Of a stretch of 64,000 nt of DNA, positions 53,707 through 63,735 are shown piece after piece. The position numbers were made by a program, and so were the translations under genes. The notes beneath the pieces are model-generated. The model ran no database searches. It worked only from the letters and a program-made list of their open reading frames with translations, and was not told the DNA's origin. Position 1 is the stretch's first letter. Every line of letters begins with the position of its first letter. Source of the DNA: Leptospira vanthielii serovar Holland str. Waz Holland = ATCC 700522 (GTDB lineage Bacteria; Spirochaetota; Leptospiria; Leptospirales; Leptospiraceae); the NCBI RefSeq assembly GCF_000332455.1, contig NZ_AOGY02000070.1, positions 59,424-123,423 of the forward strand, written 5' to 3'.

Positions 53707-54971
53707 ATTCGAATAAATTCAAAAGTTCGCTCAAATATTTTTTACCTTCCAGTTATCAATTAAAACTGTCGGTGACCAATACCTTAACGCGTACTTTATT
53801 TATTTTACTAGTGTATCTTACTTATTTTCTAATTCTCTCACAAATTCCAGAGCAGATGTCATATCGTTTGGAACTCGCATTACTGCTAACTAGTGCTTTC
53901 GCTTTAATTTTATATCTTCCAATTATTGAAAGACTCACCCGTTACATTCGCACACGATTTTTATCAGAGTATCTCACAGAAGATGCGGAATCTTACAGGC
54001 AGGCCATCAAAAGATTTAACTTTGATGCTCTCATCAAAAACGTTTTTCCCGATATGGTGAAAATTACAGGAAGCCATTCGGGAACTATGGCCGTATTAAC
54101 CCATAACGGAACCTTTGCTTTCCATTCCTACTTCCGAGGACGGCAAAAAAAATTGAGTCCGACAAAAGACATTACGGTAAAATCAAGTTTTCAATCTTTT
54201 TTACTCAGCAAAAGAAACGGTGCCTCTGTTGCGGAAACATACTCACATGAAAACATAAATAATGACTTTATGGAACTTCATGCGAACTATATTTATCCTT
54301 TTATTTTCAGGGAAAAACTATTTGGATTTATAGCCGTCTCCAACATTCCCAATACAGACGCAACGCACAGTTTGTCATTGCTCGCTGGTCAATCTGCCTT
54401 AACGATCCACAACCATATCCTTTCCTATCATATTTCAGAAAATAAAAAATACCAGAAAGAAGCGGCCTATGCTGTGCGTGTCCAAAACCTTTTAGAAACA
54501 GGTACCATCCCAAAGCTTATGGGTTGGGAAATTACTGCATTCAAAAGGACTAACAGAAACTTAATCGAGTTTTTTCAGGTAGAAGATGGAAGTTGGTTTT
54601 TTGTCATTCTGAATGCTGGAAAGTCCTACCAACATATAGGAATCATCCTTTCTTATATCTTAGGAGTTGTGTATTCTCAATCTAAACTCCGTATTTTAAA
54701 AGGATTCTCCGATATAAAGTCTTTAATCCAAACCACCTTTCAAAAGTTAGATTGGAAAGAAAACTACGAAATGATTATTGGAAAAATCGGATATTCTGAA
54801 CTTTATATTGTTCAGGAAGGAAAACAATTCCGCATTACCCGAAATTCAGAAGAAGTCGTTGCGAGTATGGGATGGAAAAATATGATCAATATGGATAAAG
54901 GTCCAATCATCATCCAACAACGGGGAGAAGCCATACTTAAGTTTAGTTTTGAAGAGCCGGAAATCAAATGA
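53703..54971 (+). CDS. Membrane protein with degenerate SpoIIE/PP2C-like domain
   Basis: A 422-residue protein with two N-terminal spans (about 28-48 and 57-77), a GAF-like domain (about 90-230) and a C-terminal region that reads like a SpoIIE phosphatase, but with the metal-binding motifs lost: where active members have GD-x-x-G-x-G, this has VILNAGKSYQH. No DG-x-x-E or DD-x-T block remains. It is therefore probably a regulatory pseudo-phosphatase. It overlaps both argJ and the next (active) SpoIIE protein by ATGA. Confidence 0.7.
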   Translation: MNSNKFKSSLKYFLPSSYQLKLSVTNTLTRTLFILLVYLTYFLILSQIPEQMSYRLELALLLTSAFALILYLPIIERLTRYIRTRFLSEYLTEDAESYRQAIKRFNFDALIKNVFPDMVKITGSHSGTMAVLTHNGTFAFHSYFRGRQKKLSPTKDITVKSSFQSFLLSKRNGASVAETYSHENINNDFMELHANYIYPFIFREKLFGFIAVSNIPNTDATHSLSLLAGQSALTIHNHILSYHISENKKYQKEAAYAVRVQNLLETGTIPKLMGWEITAFKRTNRNLIEFFQVEDGSWFFVILNAGKSYQHIGIILSYILGVVYSQSKLRILKGFSDIKSLIQTTFQKLDWKENYEMIIGKIGYSELYIVQEGKQFRITRNSEEVVASMGWKNMINMDKGPIIIQQRGEAILKFSFEEPEIK

Positions 54972-57337
54972 GAGAACTTGCGATCACCATACTTTCTTCT
55001 CTTTTATTTTTTTTGATTCTTCTCTTTGCATTTATTGGATTTCAAAACAATACAAAAAGACTTCCCTTTTACCATTACCCTTCTGGACTCATTGTAAATA
55101 TTGGCGAAGGGAACCGGGTCCACTGGGGAAATTCTGTAATTCAAGAAGACTTAGAAAAGTTTGAATCCATATCCGATTTTTCGAATACCGAGTCCATTCG
55201 ATTGCATATCAAAGATACTAAAGGTGATATTTATGAAGAAGATTTTAAGTTAACGACCATCCGGAAAACGGATGTTCTTGGAGTATTTTTTTCTGATTTA
55301 TTCTTAGCTTTTTTTAGCCTAGCCATCGCTGTATATTTCTACTATTCTACAAGAGATGCGCTGATATTCGGTTTTTTCTTTAATTTTGGTCTTATCATTC
55401 TATCCAATGTTTTTGTATTAACTTTCAAGAATTCGATTTTCCTTTTTGTTCTAACACTCTATTTAGGAAGTTTTCTTCAATACCATCTAATTTACAGACT
55501 TCGAGGAAAAGAAATCAACTCCAAGTGGTTATTACCTCAAGTATTGATTTCTTTTATCATGGCGATGATCGCCTCACAAGAAAAATACGATATGATTCTG
55601 ATCGAAAGGGTCGTGTTAGTTGCCCATGCGATCACGGTTTTATTTGGTTCCATCAATATCATAGCAAATATTTATGAAATTATTCGTTCCAAACCGCAAG
55701 AAGAAGCACTTCTTAAAAGAATTGTTTTAGTATTTTCTATTTTTCTTTATGTAGCACTTCCGATCAGTATCCTGTTTTTTGATGGGTATCCTTGGTTTTT
55801 TGTGCATCGCTCTCTTTTTATCATAACATATCTATTATTTATTCTTTCCTTCTTTTATGGAACTTACCGATATACCTTTGTTCCTTCTTTAGTCATTTTT
55901 ACTCCGAGTATTGTGACTTTGATTTTAGTTTCTATCATTTTGGGAACCTATATTGGTTCTATTTTTATTTTAGACTTTATTCTTCCGATTCGGTATCTGA
56001 AGGATCGTTGGGTCTTTAACCTTATTTACCTTTTTCTCGTTACTGCATATCTCATTCCATTGAAATTGCGAGTCAAAGAATTATTTGATTATTGGTTCTT
56101 TGAACAAAATCCAAAGTTAAGTGAAGGAATCAACAAAATCACAGCACTTCTATCCTCACCACTTTCGATGAGAAAAACAATTCTCACCATCAATCGAACT
56201 GTAAAGGATACGGTAAATGTTTCCAATATCATTATCTTAATTCCTGGAGATCAATTTGCCAGTACCGATCTAAAGAATATTGATTTTGTTCGTATCTCAC
56301 CCCAATCAGAAATTTGGAACTATTTTAGAAGCACAGACAGAGTAACCGTAACCTCACACCTCGAATATGGAATTGGACTTCGGGAAACTCTATATAATTT
56401 TTTAAAAGGTTTGAACGTCCAATTGGCATTTCCAGCTTTTGATTCTTCCTCAAACAAAAAAAACATTCAGGCAATGATTCTCATCGGCGAGAAATTAGAT
56501 AAAAAATATTTCTCCATTGGTGAATTAAAATTTATCAACGAAGTTGTGAAAATTTCAGGTATGTTACTTGAAAACTATAGTTTACTCGAAGATGAAATTC
56601 AAAAACGTAAAATCGTAAGAGATATCCAAACCGCATCCATTGTAGACAATACATTGAGATTGATTTTGCCAAGTGAAGTCAAAGGCATTGATTATGGTTA
56701 TATTTCTAAACCAGCAGTTGGAATTTCTGGAGATTATCTCGATATAATTCCAGTTTCTCAAACCAAAATGATCGTTTTGTTAGGCGACGTTGCCGGACAT
56801 GGACTCGGAACTGGATTTTTAGTAAGCGCCATCAAAGGAATTGTCAGAGAACAACTCAGGAATGGAACTTCTTTAGAGGGATTGTTTAGAGAAATCAATT
56901 CGTTTTTCCGCGCTCGTTATAAAGGGAACGAGTTTATGACTCTTCTTGGTGGTATTTTTGATTCAAACCAAAATATCTTTAAATATGTCAATGCAGGACA
57001 TTTGTCTTTGATAGAGATGCGAGCCGATGGGCAAATCAAATTACATTCCAAAACACAACGAGTGCTTGGAATTTTAGAGACCGACTACCATGCCCAAGAA
57101 TTAAAATTACTTCCAGGTACGAAACTCTTTCTTTACTCCGATGGAATCACGGAAGCCTTCAGTGAAAGAGATGAAATCTTTGGTGAAGATACTTTGATAG
57201 ATTTTTTGCATTTTAATGCTGAAAAAACCGTAAAAGAAATTCCGCCCCTATTGGACGCCAAGATGACAAATTTTCGCGGGAACCGAGAACAATCGGATGA
57301 TATTACATTTATTGGTCTTTCTTTTACACCCAACTAG
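54968..57337 (+). CDS. Multi-span SpoIIE-type serine phosphatase (RsbU-like)
   Basis: A 789-residue protein: an N-terminal periplasmic region after one anchor, about eight membrane spans (about 100-360), a GAF-like domain (about 390-540) and a C-terminal PP2C/SpoIIE phosphatase. The metal-binding motifs are intact: GDYLDI, LLGDVAGHGLG, YSDGITEA and QSDDITFIGL. It should dephosphorylate an anti-sigma-factor antagonist (STAS protein), none of which is in the window. It forms a translationally coupled pair with the dead paralogue upstream. Confidence 0.85.
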   Translation: MRELAITILSSLLFFLILLFAFIGFQNNTKRLPFYHYPSGLIVNIGEGNRVHWGNSVIQEDLEKFESISDFSNTESIRLHIKDTKGDIYEEDFKLTTIRKTDVLGVFFSDLFLAFFSLAIAVYFYYSTRDALIFGFFFNFGLIILSNVFVLTFKNSIFLFVLTLYLGSFLQYHLIYRLRGKEINSKWLLPQVLISFIMAMIASQEKYDMILIERVVLVAHAITVLFGSINIIANIYEIIRSKPQEEALLKRIVLVFSIFLYVALPISILFFDGYPWFFVHRSLFIITYLLFILSFFYGTYRYTFVPSLVIFTPSIVTLILVSIILGTYIGSIFILDFILPIRYLKDRWVFNLIYLFLVTAYLIPLKLRVKELFDYWFFEQNPKLSEGINKITALLSSPLSMRKTILTINRTVKDTVNVSNIIILIPGDQFASTDLKNIDFVRISPQSEIWNYFRSTDRVTVTSHLEYGIGLRETLYNFLKGLNVQLAFPAFDSSSNKKNIQAMILIGEKLDKKYFSIGELKFINEVVKISGMLLENYSLLEDEIQKRKIVRDIQTASIVDNTLRLILPSEVKGIDYGYISKPAVGISGDYLDIIPVSQTKMIVLLGDVAGHGLGTGFLVSAIKGIVREQLRNGTSLEGLFREINSFFRARYKGNEFMTLLGGIFDSNQNIFKYVNAGHLSLIEMRADGQIKLHSKTQRVLGILETDYHAQELKLLPGTKLFLYSDGITEAFSERDEIFGEDTLIDFLHFNAEKTVKEIPPLLDAKMTNFRGNREQSDDITFIGLSFTPN

Positions 57338-57352
57338 CCGATATTTAAATCG

Positions 57353-58234
57353 ATGATGGCAGAAAAACCAGTTAAGTTTGTCATTTTTCTATCTTTGATT
57401 CTGAGCCTAGTTGCGTTTTGGGACCACCAATTCACATCTTACCTCAAAGAATTTGTTGTACTCATCCATGAAATTTGCCATGCCACAGCCGCCCTCTTTA
57501 GCGGTGGAGTTGTGAAAGGAATCGCCCTGCATGGAAATGAAGGTGGGGAAACCATCGCAGTTCCGGCTTCTTTCCGCGGTTCTTTTATCCTTGTTGTTTC
57601 TGCAGGATACATTGGATCCTCCCTTGTTGGTGCGTTTTTACTTCGTTTAGGATTCCAAGGGCGTCATGCCCGCCAAACAATGATTTTGTTTGGTTTGTTT
57701 CTGATTTCTGTCAGTGTATTATATTCTAAACTGGGAGACCTTGCTTATTTTACCGGAATTTTTTGGGGAGTGGGTATTCTCGTTACCGGAATGTTAGGCG
57801 AAACCATATCAATCCTTTCCTTAGTTTTTTTAGGTACAAGTATTTCCCTCTATTCATTATATGATCTTTCTGACTTTGCAGAAAGACTAACAGAAACTGA
57901 TGCGGGAATCCTTGCCTTTTGGATGGCCGGACTTGGCCCCGAAGACCTACAAAATCAGGAAGTCCCTACTGTTGTTGTAGTACTCGGTTATATGATCGCT
58001 ACTCTTTGGTCACTCCTCAGCATCGGAATTATTTTTATGTCCCTACGCAGTTCACTCAGCCACGAAGAAATCCATGATTTTCCTGGTATGGAAGAAAGTT
58101 TCGAGCGGTTTCCTGGGGACCTTTCTCCCGAGGCAAAACTTTGGTTGGAAAAACGAGGTGTAGATCCCGAAAGTGGAATCGTTTTGCCCCCCAATTTGTT
58201 CCAAGACTTCCCTCCCAAAGACAACAGTCCTTAA
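57353..58234 (+). CDS. M50-family membrane metalloprotease
   Basis: A 293-residue polytopic protein with the zinc site HEICH (H39, E40, H43) in an early span-adjacent segment and a candidate third ligand in LYSLYDLSDFAE near residue 175. This is the M50B-like layout. Several spans follow, then an acidic, Pro-rich cytosolic tail (about 225-293). M50 enzymes cut within the membrane to release regulators. Its place 15 bp after the SpoIIE gene suggests shared signalling, but the substrate is unknown. Confidence 0.8.
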   Translation: MMAEKPVKFVIFLSLILSLVAFWDHQFTSYLKEFVVLIHEICHATAALFSGGVVKGIALHGNEGGETIAVPASFRGSFILVVSAGYIGSSLVGAFLLRLGFQGRHARQTMILFGLFLISVSVLYSKLGDLAYFTGIFWGVGILVTGMLGETISILSLVFLGTSISLYSLYDLSDFAERLTETDAGILAFWMAGLGPEDLQNQEVPTVVVVLGYMIATLWSLLSIGIIFMSLRSSLSHEEIHDFPGMEESFERFPGDLSPEAKLWLEKRGVDPESGIVLPPNLFQDFPPKDNSP

Positions 58235-58291
58235 GGTGTTTCGCAAATTTTCATTTGCGTAGGACACCGACTTCATAAATATAGAATCTCA

Positions 58292-59224
58292 ATGGCAAAA
58301 AGAATCCTTATCACAGGTGGAGCCGGATTCATCGGATCCCATCTAGCAGAAACTCTTTTGAACGCAGGGAACCAAATCATCGTATTGGACAATTTCCATA
58401 CCGGACGAAAAGAAAACCTCACTCACCTTCTCGGAAATCCGAATTTCGAACTGATCCGCCACGATATTACGGATCCTATCAAATTGGAAGTGGACGAGAT
58501 TTACAATATGGCATGTCCTGCCTCTCCCGTTCACTACCAAAGTAATCCCATCAAAACCACCAAAACGAATGTTTTGGGAATGATGAACATGTTGGGGCTC
58601 GCCAAACGAGTGAAAGCAAGAATCTTACAAGCGAGTACTTCTGAAGTTTACGGAAATCCTCTGGAACACCCCCAAACAGAATCATACTGGGGAAATGTTA
58701 ATACAATTGGAATTCGTAGTTGTTATGACGAGGGGAAACGAGTTGCTGAAACTTTATGTTTTGATTACCATCGCCAACATGGAGTGGACATTCGAGTGAT
58801 CCGTATTTTTAATACTTATGGTCCACGAATGATCCCTGATGACGGTCGGGTTGTGAGTAACTTTATTGTACAAGCGTTACGTGGAGAAAACATAACCATT
58901 TACGGTGACGGAAGTCAAACACGTTCCTTCTGTTTTGTCGATGATTTAGTTCGTGGAATCATCTCAATGATGAATACTGACAATTTTGTTGGACCAGTCA
59001 ACTTAGGAAATGAAGGTGAATTCACCGTCAAAGAATTGGCTGAACTCGTGATCAAAGAAACAGGAAGTAAGTCCAAAATCATTTATCTTCCACTTCCTCA
59101 AGACGACCCAACCAGAAGAAAACCAAACCTAAGTTTGGCGAAAGAAAAATTGAATTATTCAACTACCGTTCCATTAGTGGAAGGCGTAAAAAAAACCATC
59201 GAATATTTTAGCAAAAGAGTATAA
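58292..59224 (+). CDS. uxs: UDP-glucuronate decarboxylase (UDP-xylose synthase)
   Basis: A 310-residue extended SDR enzyme that converts UDP-glucuronate to UDP-xylose. The NAD-binding [12 protein letters not shown], the conserved ASPVHYQ and [12 protein letters not shown] blocks, and the YxxxK pair Y145/K149 in [11 protein letters not shown] with the STSEVYG serine are diagnostic for Uxs rather than for dTDP-glucose or GDP-mannose enzymes. It supplies xylose donor for envelope polysaccharide. It starts about 57 bp after the M50 gene, and pntA follows 1 bp later. Confidence 0.92.
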   Translation: MAKRILITGGAGFIGSHLAETLLNAGNQIIVLDNFHTGRKENLTHLLGNPNFELIRHDITDPIKLEVDEIYNMACPASPVHYQSNPIKTTKTNVLGMMNMLGLAKRVKARILQASTSEVYGNPLEHPQTESYWGNVNTIGIRSCYDEGKRVAETLCFDYHRQHGVDIRVIRIFNTYGPRMIPDDGRVVSNFIVQALRGENITIYGDGSQTRSFCFVDDLVRGIISMMNTDNFVGPVNLGNEGEFTVKELAELVIKETGSKSKIIYLPLPQDDPTRRKPNLSLAKEKLNYSTTVPLVEGVKKTIEYFSKRV

Positions 59225-59225
59225 A

Positions 59226-60353
59226 ATGAAAATAGGCGTAATCAAAGAACCATCTTATGAAAACCGAGTGGCAATCACTCCGGATGTTGTTGAACCTTTG
59301 AAAAAGTTAGGTTTCACTATTTCAGTTGAAACTACAGCAGGCGATAATGCATTTTTTTCCGATAAGGATTATAAAGATGTTGGCGCTACAGTTGAATCAA
59401 GAGATGCAATTCTCTCTGGATCGGACATTGTTGTTTCCATCCATGCTTTGGATGAAACTAGTGCCAAAAAAATTGGCAAAGATAAAATCTACATTGCCAC
59501 ACTCTCGCCACTTGCTTTCCCAAAAAAAGTGAAAGAAATTGCCAATGCGTCCTTTAAAGTATTCTCTATGGACACCATTCCGCGAATCACTCGTGCACAA
59601 TCTATGGATGTTCTTAGTAGCCAAGCAACTGTATCTGGATACAAAGCGGTTTTACTTGCCGCTTCCAACTACAGCCGTTTTTTCCCCATGTTGACTACAG
59701 CTGCTGGAACCATCACACCAGCAAGAGTACTCATCCTTGGTGCTGGTGTTGCCGGATTACAAGCCATTGCAACATCTCGCCGATTGGGAGCCGTTGTGGA
59801 TGTATTTGATACAAGACCCGAAGTGAAAGAACAGTGTATGTCTCTCGGTGCAAAATTTGTGGAAGTGGAAGGTGCAGCCGATGCATCAAATACTGGTGGT
59901 TATGCGGTAGAACAATCAGAAGACTACCAAAGACGCCAAAAAGAAGCCATTGCAAAATTTGCTGAAAAAGCAGATATCATTATTACAACAGCTCTCATTC
60001 CAGGAAAAAAAGCTCCCGTCCTTATTACAAAAGAGATGGTAGATAAAATGAGGCAAGGTTCTGTGATCGTAGACTTAGCAGCAATCAATGGTGGTAACTG
60101 TGAAGTAACAGAAAACGATAAAACTATTGTTTACAAAGGCATCACAATCATTGGAAATTCTAATCTACAAAGTACCCAACCAATGGATGCAAGTAAGATG
60201 TATGCAAAGAATATTGTGAACTTTCTAAAACTTTTTGTGAATAAAGAAAAACAGTTCAACATCAACTTGGAAGACGAAATCATAAATGCATGTATGATTG
60301 CAGAAAATGGTGCGGTTCGTCACAAACCTACACTGGCACTTCTCGGAGAGTAA
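59226..60353 (+). CDS. pntA: NAD(P) transhydrogenase alpha subunit, domain I (PntA-type)
   Basis: A 375-residue NAD(H)-binding subunit of proton-translocating transhydrogenase, or a close alanine-dehydrogenase-like relative. KEPSYENRVAITPDVVEPL at the N-terminus, the NAD-binding GAGVAGLQAIATSRRLGAVV and the mobile loop region near YAVEQSEDYQRRQ are characteristic of PntA over Ald. The membrane subunits (PntA2/PntB) do not follow in this window, because the next genes are convergent. They may lie elsewhere on the chromosome. Confidence 0.85.
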   Translation: MKIGVIKEPSYENRVAITPDVVEPLKKLGFTISVETTAGDNAFFSDKDYKDVGATVESRDAILSGSDIVVSIHALDETSAKKIGKDKIYIATLSPLAFPKKVKEIANASFKVFSMDTIPRITRAQSMDVLSSQATVSGYKAVLLAASNYSRFFPMLTTAAGTITPARVLILGAGVAGLQAIATSRRLGAVVDVFDTRPEVKEQCMSLGAKFVEVEGAADASNTGGYAVEQSEDYQRRQKEAIAKFAEKADIIITTALIPGKKAPVLITKEMVDKMRQGSVIVDLAAINGGNCEVTENDKTIVYKGITIIGNSNLQSTQPMDASKMYAKNIVNFLKLFVNKEKQFNINLEDEIINACMIAENGAVRHKPTLALLGE

Positions 60354-60382
60354 CTCTGAGATTTGTGTATTTTACATTTAAA

Positions 60383-60415
60383 GTCTTAAAATTCGGATTA
60401 TCTGAATTTTAAGAC
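60383..60415. terminator. 12-bp stem hairpin between convergent genes
   Basis: GTCTTAAAATTC (60383-60394) and GAATTTTAAGAC (60404-60415) are perfect reverse complements with a 9-nt loop. It lies between pntA and the convergent LpxL-like gene, whose last codons it overlaps. It probably acts as a bidirectional terminator, although there is no T-run. It is AT-rich, unlike the GC-rich islands elsewhere. Confidence 0.55.
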
Positions 60416-61320
60416 GGTTCGTTTCCGGTGACTTGCGGTTGGGTTCGCCAACGACGATGCACCCAAAAGTACTGCTCCGGAAACAACTTCACTTCCTCTT
60501 CCAAAGTTTTCGTCCAAAGTTCCGTATAATGTCTGATCACATCGTCCTTCGATGGATAAAGTTTTTTATTTACAAAACCCAAATCCTTAACTCGAACAAT
60601 CACCTTACCATCTTCTCCAGCTAATACTGAGTAATATAACATCTTAGCACCGGTTAAGTAAGCCATTAATGCAGGACCCACAAAAGTAGAGGCTTGCCTG
60701 TTCATAAAGGGAACAAAAATCCCTGCTTTCCCAGCGTTTTGGTCAGCACCAAAACCAATCCAATACCCTTGTTTGAGAAGTTTTATGACCTGGGTGGATT
60801 CTTGAACGGGAACAAGTACCACACCATTTTTCGTACGCATACGCCTTAAAAGTTGGTCCACAAAGGGATTTCTTACCTTTTTATAGATCCCCCCGCCTTT
60901 CATTCGGATTCCTAAAAATTGAACTAAAATTTCCCAAGTACCAAAGTGACCGGAAATCAAAATCACTCCAACTCCTTGTTTTTTGGTTTCTTCTTCAATT
61001 TGTAGGCTTTCTGCATCTATGATCAAATTTTCATCCAACCATTTTTTTGTCATCCGTGGAGCCCAAAGTGTATGCGCAAGTAAGATCCCCAGATGTCTAT
61101 AATGAGCTTTCACTAAATTTTGAATTTGGTCTTCGGAATAGTTCGGGAAAGCAAATCGAATGTTATCGGCGGCTACCTTTCGGTGTTTTTTATCAAAAGG
61201 GAAAATCAGTTTGGTTAAAAAAATTCCATACGCCAAACACCATTTATACGGAAGGATCTTAAAAGGAAAATAGAACCAATAAACAATTAAAAATGAGAAA
61301 AAATATCCAATATGTTTCAT
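60409..61320 (-). CDS. LpxL/HtrB-type lipid A acyltransferase
   Basis: A 303-residue acyltransferase of the LpxL/LpxM family. It has an N-terminal span ([16 protein letters not shown]), the HX4D-type HFGTWE block, the [16 protein letters not shown] segment, [16 protein letters not shown] and a WVHRRW ending. It should add a secondary acyl chain to a lipid A precursor on the inner membrane. I chose ATG 61320 because it overlaps the PAP2 gene stop (ATGA). Possible partner of the PAP2 enzyme in lipid A or glycolipid processing. Confidence 0.88.
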   Translation of the reverse strand: MKHIGYFFSFLIVYWFYFPFKILPYKWCLAYGIFLTKLIFPFDKKHRKVAADNIRFAFPNYSEDQIQNLVKAHYRHLGILLAHTLWAPRMTKKWLDENLIIDAESLQIEEETKKQGVGVILISGHFGTWEILVQFLGIRMKGGGIYKKVRNPFVDQLLRRMRTKNGVVLVPVQESTQVIKLLKQGYWIGFGADQNAGKAGIFVPFMNRQASTFVGPALMAYLTGAKMLYYSVLAGEDGKVIVRVKDLGFVNKKLYPSKDDVIRHYTELWTKTLEEEVKLFPEQYFWVHRRWRTQPQVTGNEPS

Positions 61321-61850
61321 AACATTAAACAATAAGGCCAAAGGTAATAATGAATTAGAACTGCAATAAGTCCAATTCCGAAACCAATGATCCATCCTCC
61401 CACAATATCACTTACAAAATGATGTAAGGTAATTAACCTACCCACACCCGCAAACAAACTAAAGAAAAAGAAATATGGCGTTTCATGGAATGCAAAAACT
61501 AAAATAGTAGATACAACAATCGAATTAGCACTATGTGCCGAGGGAAAAGAATGTTTCATATCGGGATTGGAATCTACTTTTCCCATAACACTGACAAGGG
61601 GACGTTTTCTTGCGTAGTATTTTTTTAGCACCAAAACCAAACGATCCGTTACATAGGTGAATATAAGTACAAAGGGCAAACTAAAGTATACTGGTCTGTA
61701 TAAATCACTTAAAAACATAAGTGGTAACAAAACAAGTGCAAACATTTCACCCCGATTGACTCGAGATAAAACCCAACTAAGTTTTGGATGGTGTAAATTT
61801 TTTTGGATCCAAACCGATAACCTTAAATCGATAGCAGAAATCAAATTCAT
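61317..61850 (-). CDS. PAP2-family lipid phosphatase
   Basis: A 177-residue stand-alone PAP2 phosphatase with the three motifs [16 protein letters not shown] and [16 protein letters not shown]. About four or five spans are predicted. It removes phosphate from lipid phosphates such as undecaprenyl diphosphate or lipid A. It overlaps both hisS and the LpxL-like gene by ATGA, so all three are cotranscribed. It is much shorter than the PAP2-flippase fusion at 25.8 kb. Confidence 0.9.
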   Translation of the reverse strand: MNLISAIDLRLSVWIQKNLHHPKLSWVLSRVNRGEMFALVLLPLMFLSDLYRPVYFSLPFVLIFTYVTDRLVLVLKKYYARKRPLVSVMGKVDSNPDMKHSFPSAHSANSIVVSTILVFAFHETPYFFFFSLFAGVGRLITLHHFVSDIVGGWIIGFGIGLIAVLIHYYLWPYCLML

Positions 61851-63160
61851 TTAGAAAGCTCTTCTTTTATCTTTTGAAGTGCTTCAGGAAATGAGGAAGT
61901 CCATTGGTTACGTGCAACCATATCTTTCAGAGTCACTGTCCCCGCTTTGATTTCGTCTTCCCCGCGAAGAAGGATCCAACGGTATCCCTTTTTTTCTGCA
62001 TAAGAAAGTTGTTTTCCCATCTTCTGAGAAACTAAAGACACTTCTGCGGCAATCTTCTCCTTTCTGAGTTCTTTCGCAAAGTTATGATTCTCGGAAAAAG
62101 ATGACTCATCCAGTAGAGGTATATAAACCGTGGAATCACTGGAGAATTTTGGTAACAAATTGTGCGCTGTCAAAAAATTTTGAAGAGTCACATCCCCAAG
62201 TCCAAATCCGATTCCAGAAAGTTCTTCATTAGAAAAAAGACCAATTAAATTGTCATACCTTCCACCGCCATATAACGAACGTTTATTCTGCGGAGAAGTA
62301 TCAAAAATTTCAAAAATAAACCCTGTATAATAGTCAAACCCTCGAACCACCGACGGATCAAAATAGACTATGTCATACAATCCGATGGTTTTAAGATCTT
62401 CAAACAAAGTCCGAATGGCATTTGAAGTTTCTTCTTTGATCCCTGGAATTTGATTCAGTGTATCGGTCGTAGCTGCCAAAAACAAATTGATTTTCGATAA
62501 AGCTGTTGGGTCGTTCGGAATCGTTTTCGAAACAAGAGTTACATATTCGTCTTCAGTAATTTTGTTTTTTTTGTCCAAAATTTTTGATACTTCATGTGCT
62601 TGGTTTGGACTTACTTTCAAACCATCTAACAAAAATTCGTCGAGAAGGGATCTATGGGAAATGGTAACTTTAAAACTATCCCTCGGTGCACCAAAGGCAA
62701 AAAGAATATCGCAAGCTAAAGACAAAATTTCTAATTCAGCTCTCTGGCTTGTCACACCAAACATATCTACATTCAACTGCCAGTGTTCCCGCAGTCGCCC
62801 GAGGCCAGGTTGTTCGTATCTCCAAAGGTTAGGAATGGAAAACCAACGGATAGGACGAGGAAGGTCGCGTAATTTTTTTGCCACCATCCTTGCGACGGTC
62901 GGCGTCATTTCCGGGCGAATCGCTACCTCGCGATCCCCTTTATCAATAAAATTATAAATTTGTTTTCCTACAATTTCTTCGCCGGTTTTGGCTCGGTATA
63001 AATCCAGAGATTCTACCATCGGGCCATCGTATTCTTCGTATCCATAAGACCTGACGACATCTTTCATTACCGAGAATAAATAATTGCGAAGGCGCATATC
63101 TTCAGGATAAAAATCCCGAGTGCCCTTATAGTTTTCTGTAGTTAGTTTTTGTTCTTTCAA
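61847..63160 (-). CDS. hisS: Histidyl-tRNA synthetase
   Basis: A 437-residue class II synthetase. Motif 1 (PEMTPTVARMVAKKLRDLPR), motif 2 (FSIPNLWRYEQPGLGRLREHWQ) and the histidine-specific VVRGFDYYTGFIFEI and GGGRYDNLI blocks are all intact, with the C-terminal anticodon-binding domain. TTG start (63160); the KGTRDFYPEDMRLRNY N-terminus matches the family. It is in an operon with PilZ upstream and PAP2 and LpxL-like genes downstream. Confidence 0.96.
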   Translation of the reverse strand: MKEQKLTTENYKGTRDFYPEDMRLRNYLFSVMKDVVRSYGYEEYDGPMVESLDLYRAKTGEEIVGKQIYNFIDKGDREVAIRPEMTPTVARMVAKKLRDLPRPIRWFSIPNLWRYEQPGLGRLREHWQLNVDMFGVTSQRAELEILSLACDILFAFGAPRDSFKVTISHRSLLDEFLLDGLKVSPNQAHEVSKILDKKNKITEDEYVTLVSKTIPNDPTALSKINLFLAATTDTLNQIPGIKEETSNAIRTLFEDLKTIGLYDIVYFDPSVVRGFDYYTGFIFEIFDTSPQNKRSLYGGGRYDNLIGLFSNEELSGIGFGLGDVTLQNFLTAHNLLPKFSSDSTVYIPLLDESSFSENHNFAKELRKEKIAAEVSLVSQKMGKQLSYAEKKGYRWILLRGEDEIKAGTVTLKDMVARNQWTSSFPEALQKIKEELSK

Positions 63161-63195
63161 TGTATGGCCCCTGGAACCTTGCGCTGCGCAGAAGA

Positions 63196-63735
63196 TCAGC
63201 CAAAAAATTCAATAAGACTATGGTAAATCTCTTTGGCTTTTTTATCTCCGCTGACACCTGTGATCCTTCCACCCAATCTAAAATAGTCATTCACCTCTTC
63301 CAAATGCCGTAATTCTACGGCCATCCTGATGGGTGCCTGCAATTTGAAATTGATATCTAATGTAAATGTAGGTTTCACTTTCAATGCTTTGATAATTTCC
63401 ATATCGTTAACTTCCAAGGCAACTCCACCTCTGGAAACGTTGAGTACGTTTTGTCTGATATCAAGAATATGGGTATTTGAGTCCATGATTCTTTCTTGAA
63501 ACGTACGTTCAACCTCTTTAAACAAATCTAATACTTCACCTGGAATCCCTGGTCTTTCGGTCTCGAGCGAAAGATATGCAAAAAAATGCATGTCTTTCAT
63601 TTGTATGAACAGAGGGTAATAGATAAAAGATCCTATTTTTTTCTTTTTGTATTCTTGGATTTTATCATCCGGTAGAATCAAATTTTTAACGCAACACCGA
63701 TAATCTAATGAATAAGGTGTTAATAAATGAATCAT
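63196..63735 (-). CDS. PilZ-domain protein, start overlapped by an IS30 element
   Basis: A 179-residue protein with a PilZ-like C-terminus (DIRQNVLNVSRGGVALEV, then a LGGRITGV strand) that may bind c-di-GMP. A short N-terminal domain (about 1-90) resembles YcgR-N-type segments. The start lies within the first codons of an IS30 transposase on the other strand, so the true N-terminus may have been altered by insertion. It lies 35 bp upstream of hisS and is probably cotranscribed. Confidence 0.7.
   Translation of the reverse strand: MIHLLTPYSLDYRCCVKNLILPDDKIQEYKKKKIGSFIYYPLFIQMKDMHFFAYLSLETERPGIPGEVLDLFKEVERTFQERIMDSNTHILDIRQNVLNVSRGGVALEVNDMEIIKALKVKPTFTLDINFKLQAPIRMAVELRHLEEVNDYFRLGGRITGVSGDKKAKEIYHSLIEFFG
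63693..63721. repeat. Inverted repeat AACACC-N17-GGTGTT near the IS30 edge
   Basis: A 6-bp perfect inverted repeat lies just before the IS30 transposase start and inside the first codons of the PilZ gene. It could be part of the IS terminal region or a regulatory hairpin. Without the right end of the element it cannot be confirmed as the IS inverted repeat. Confidence 0.35.
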
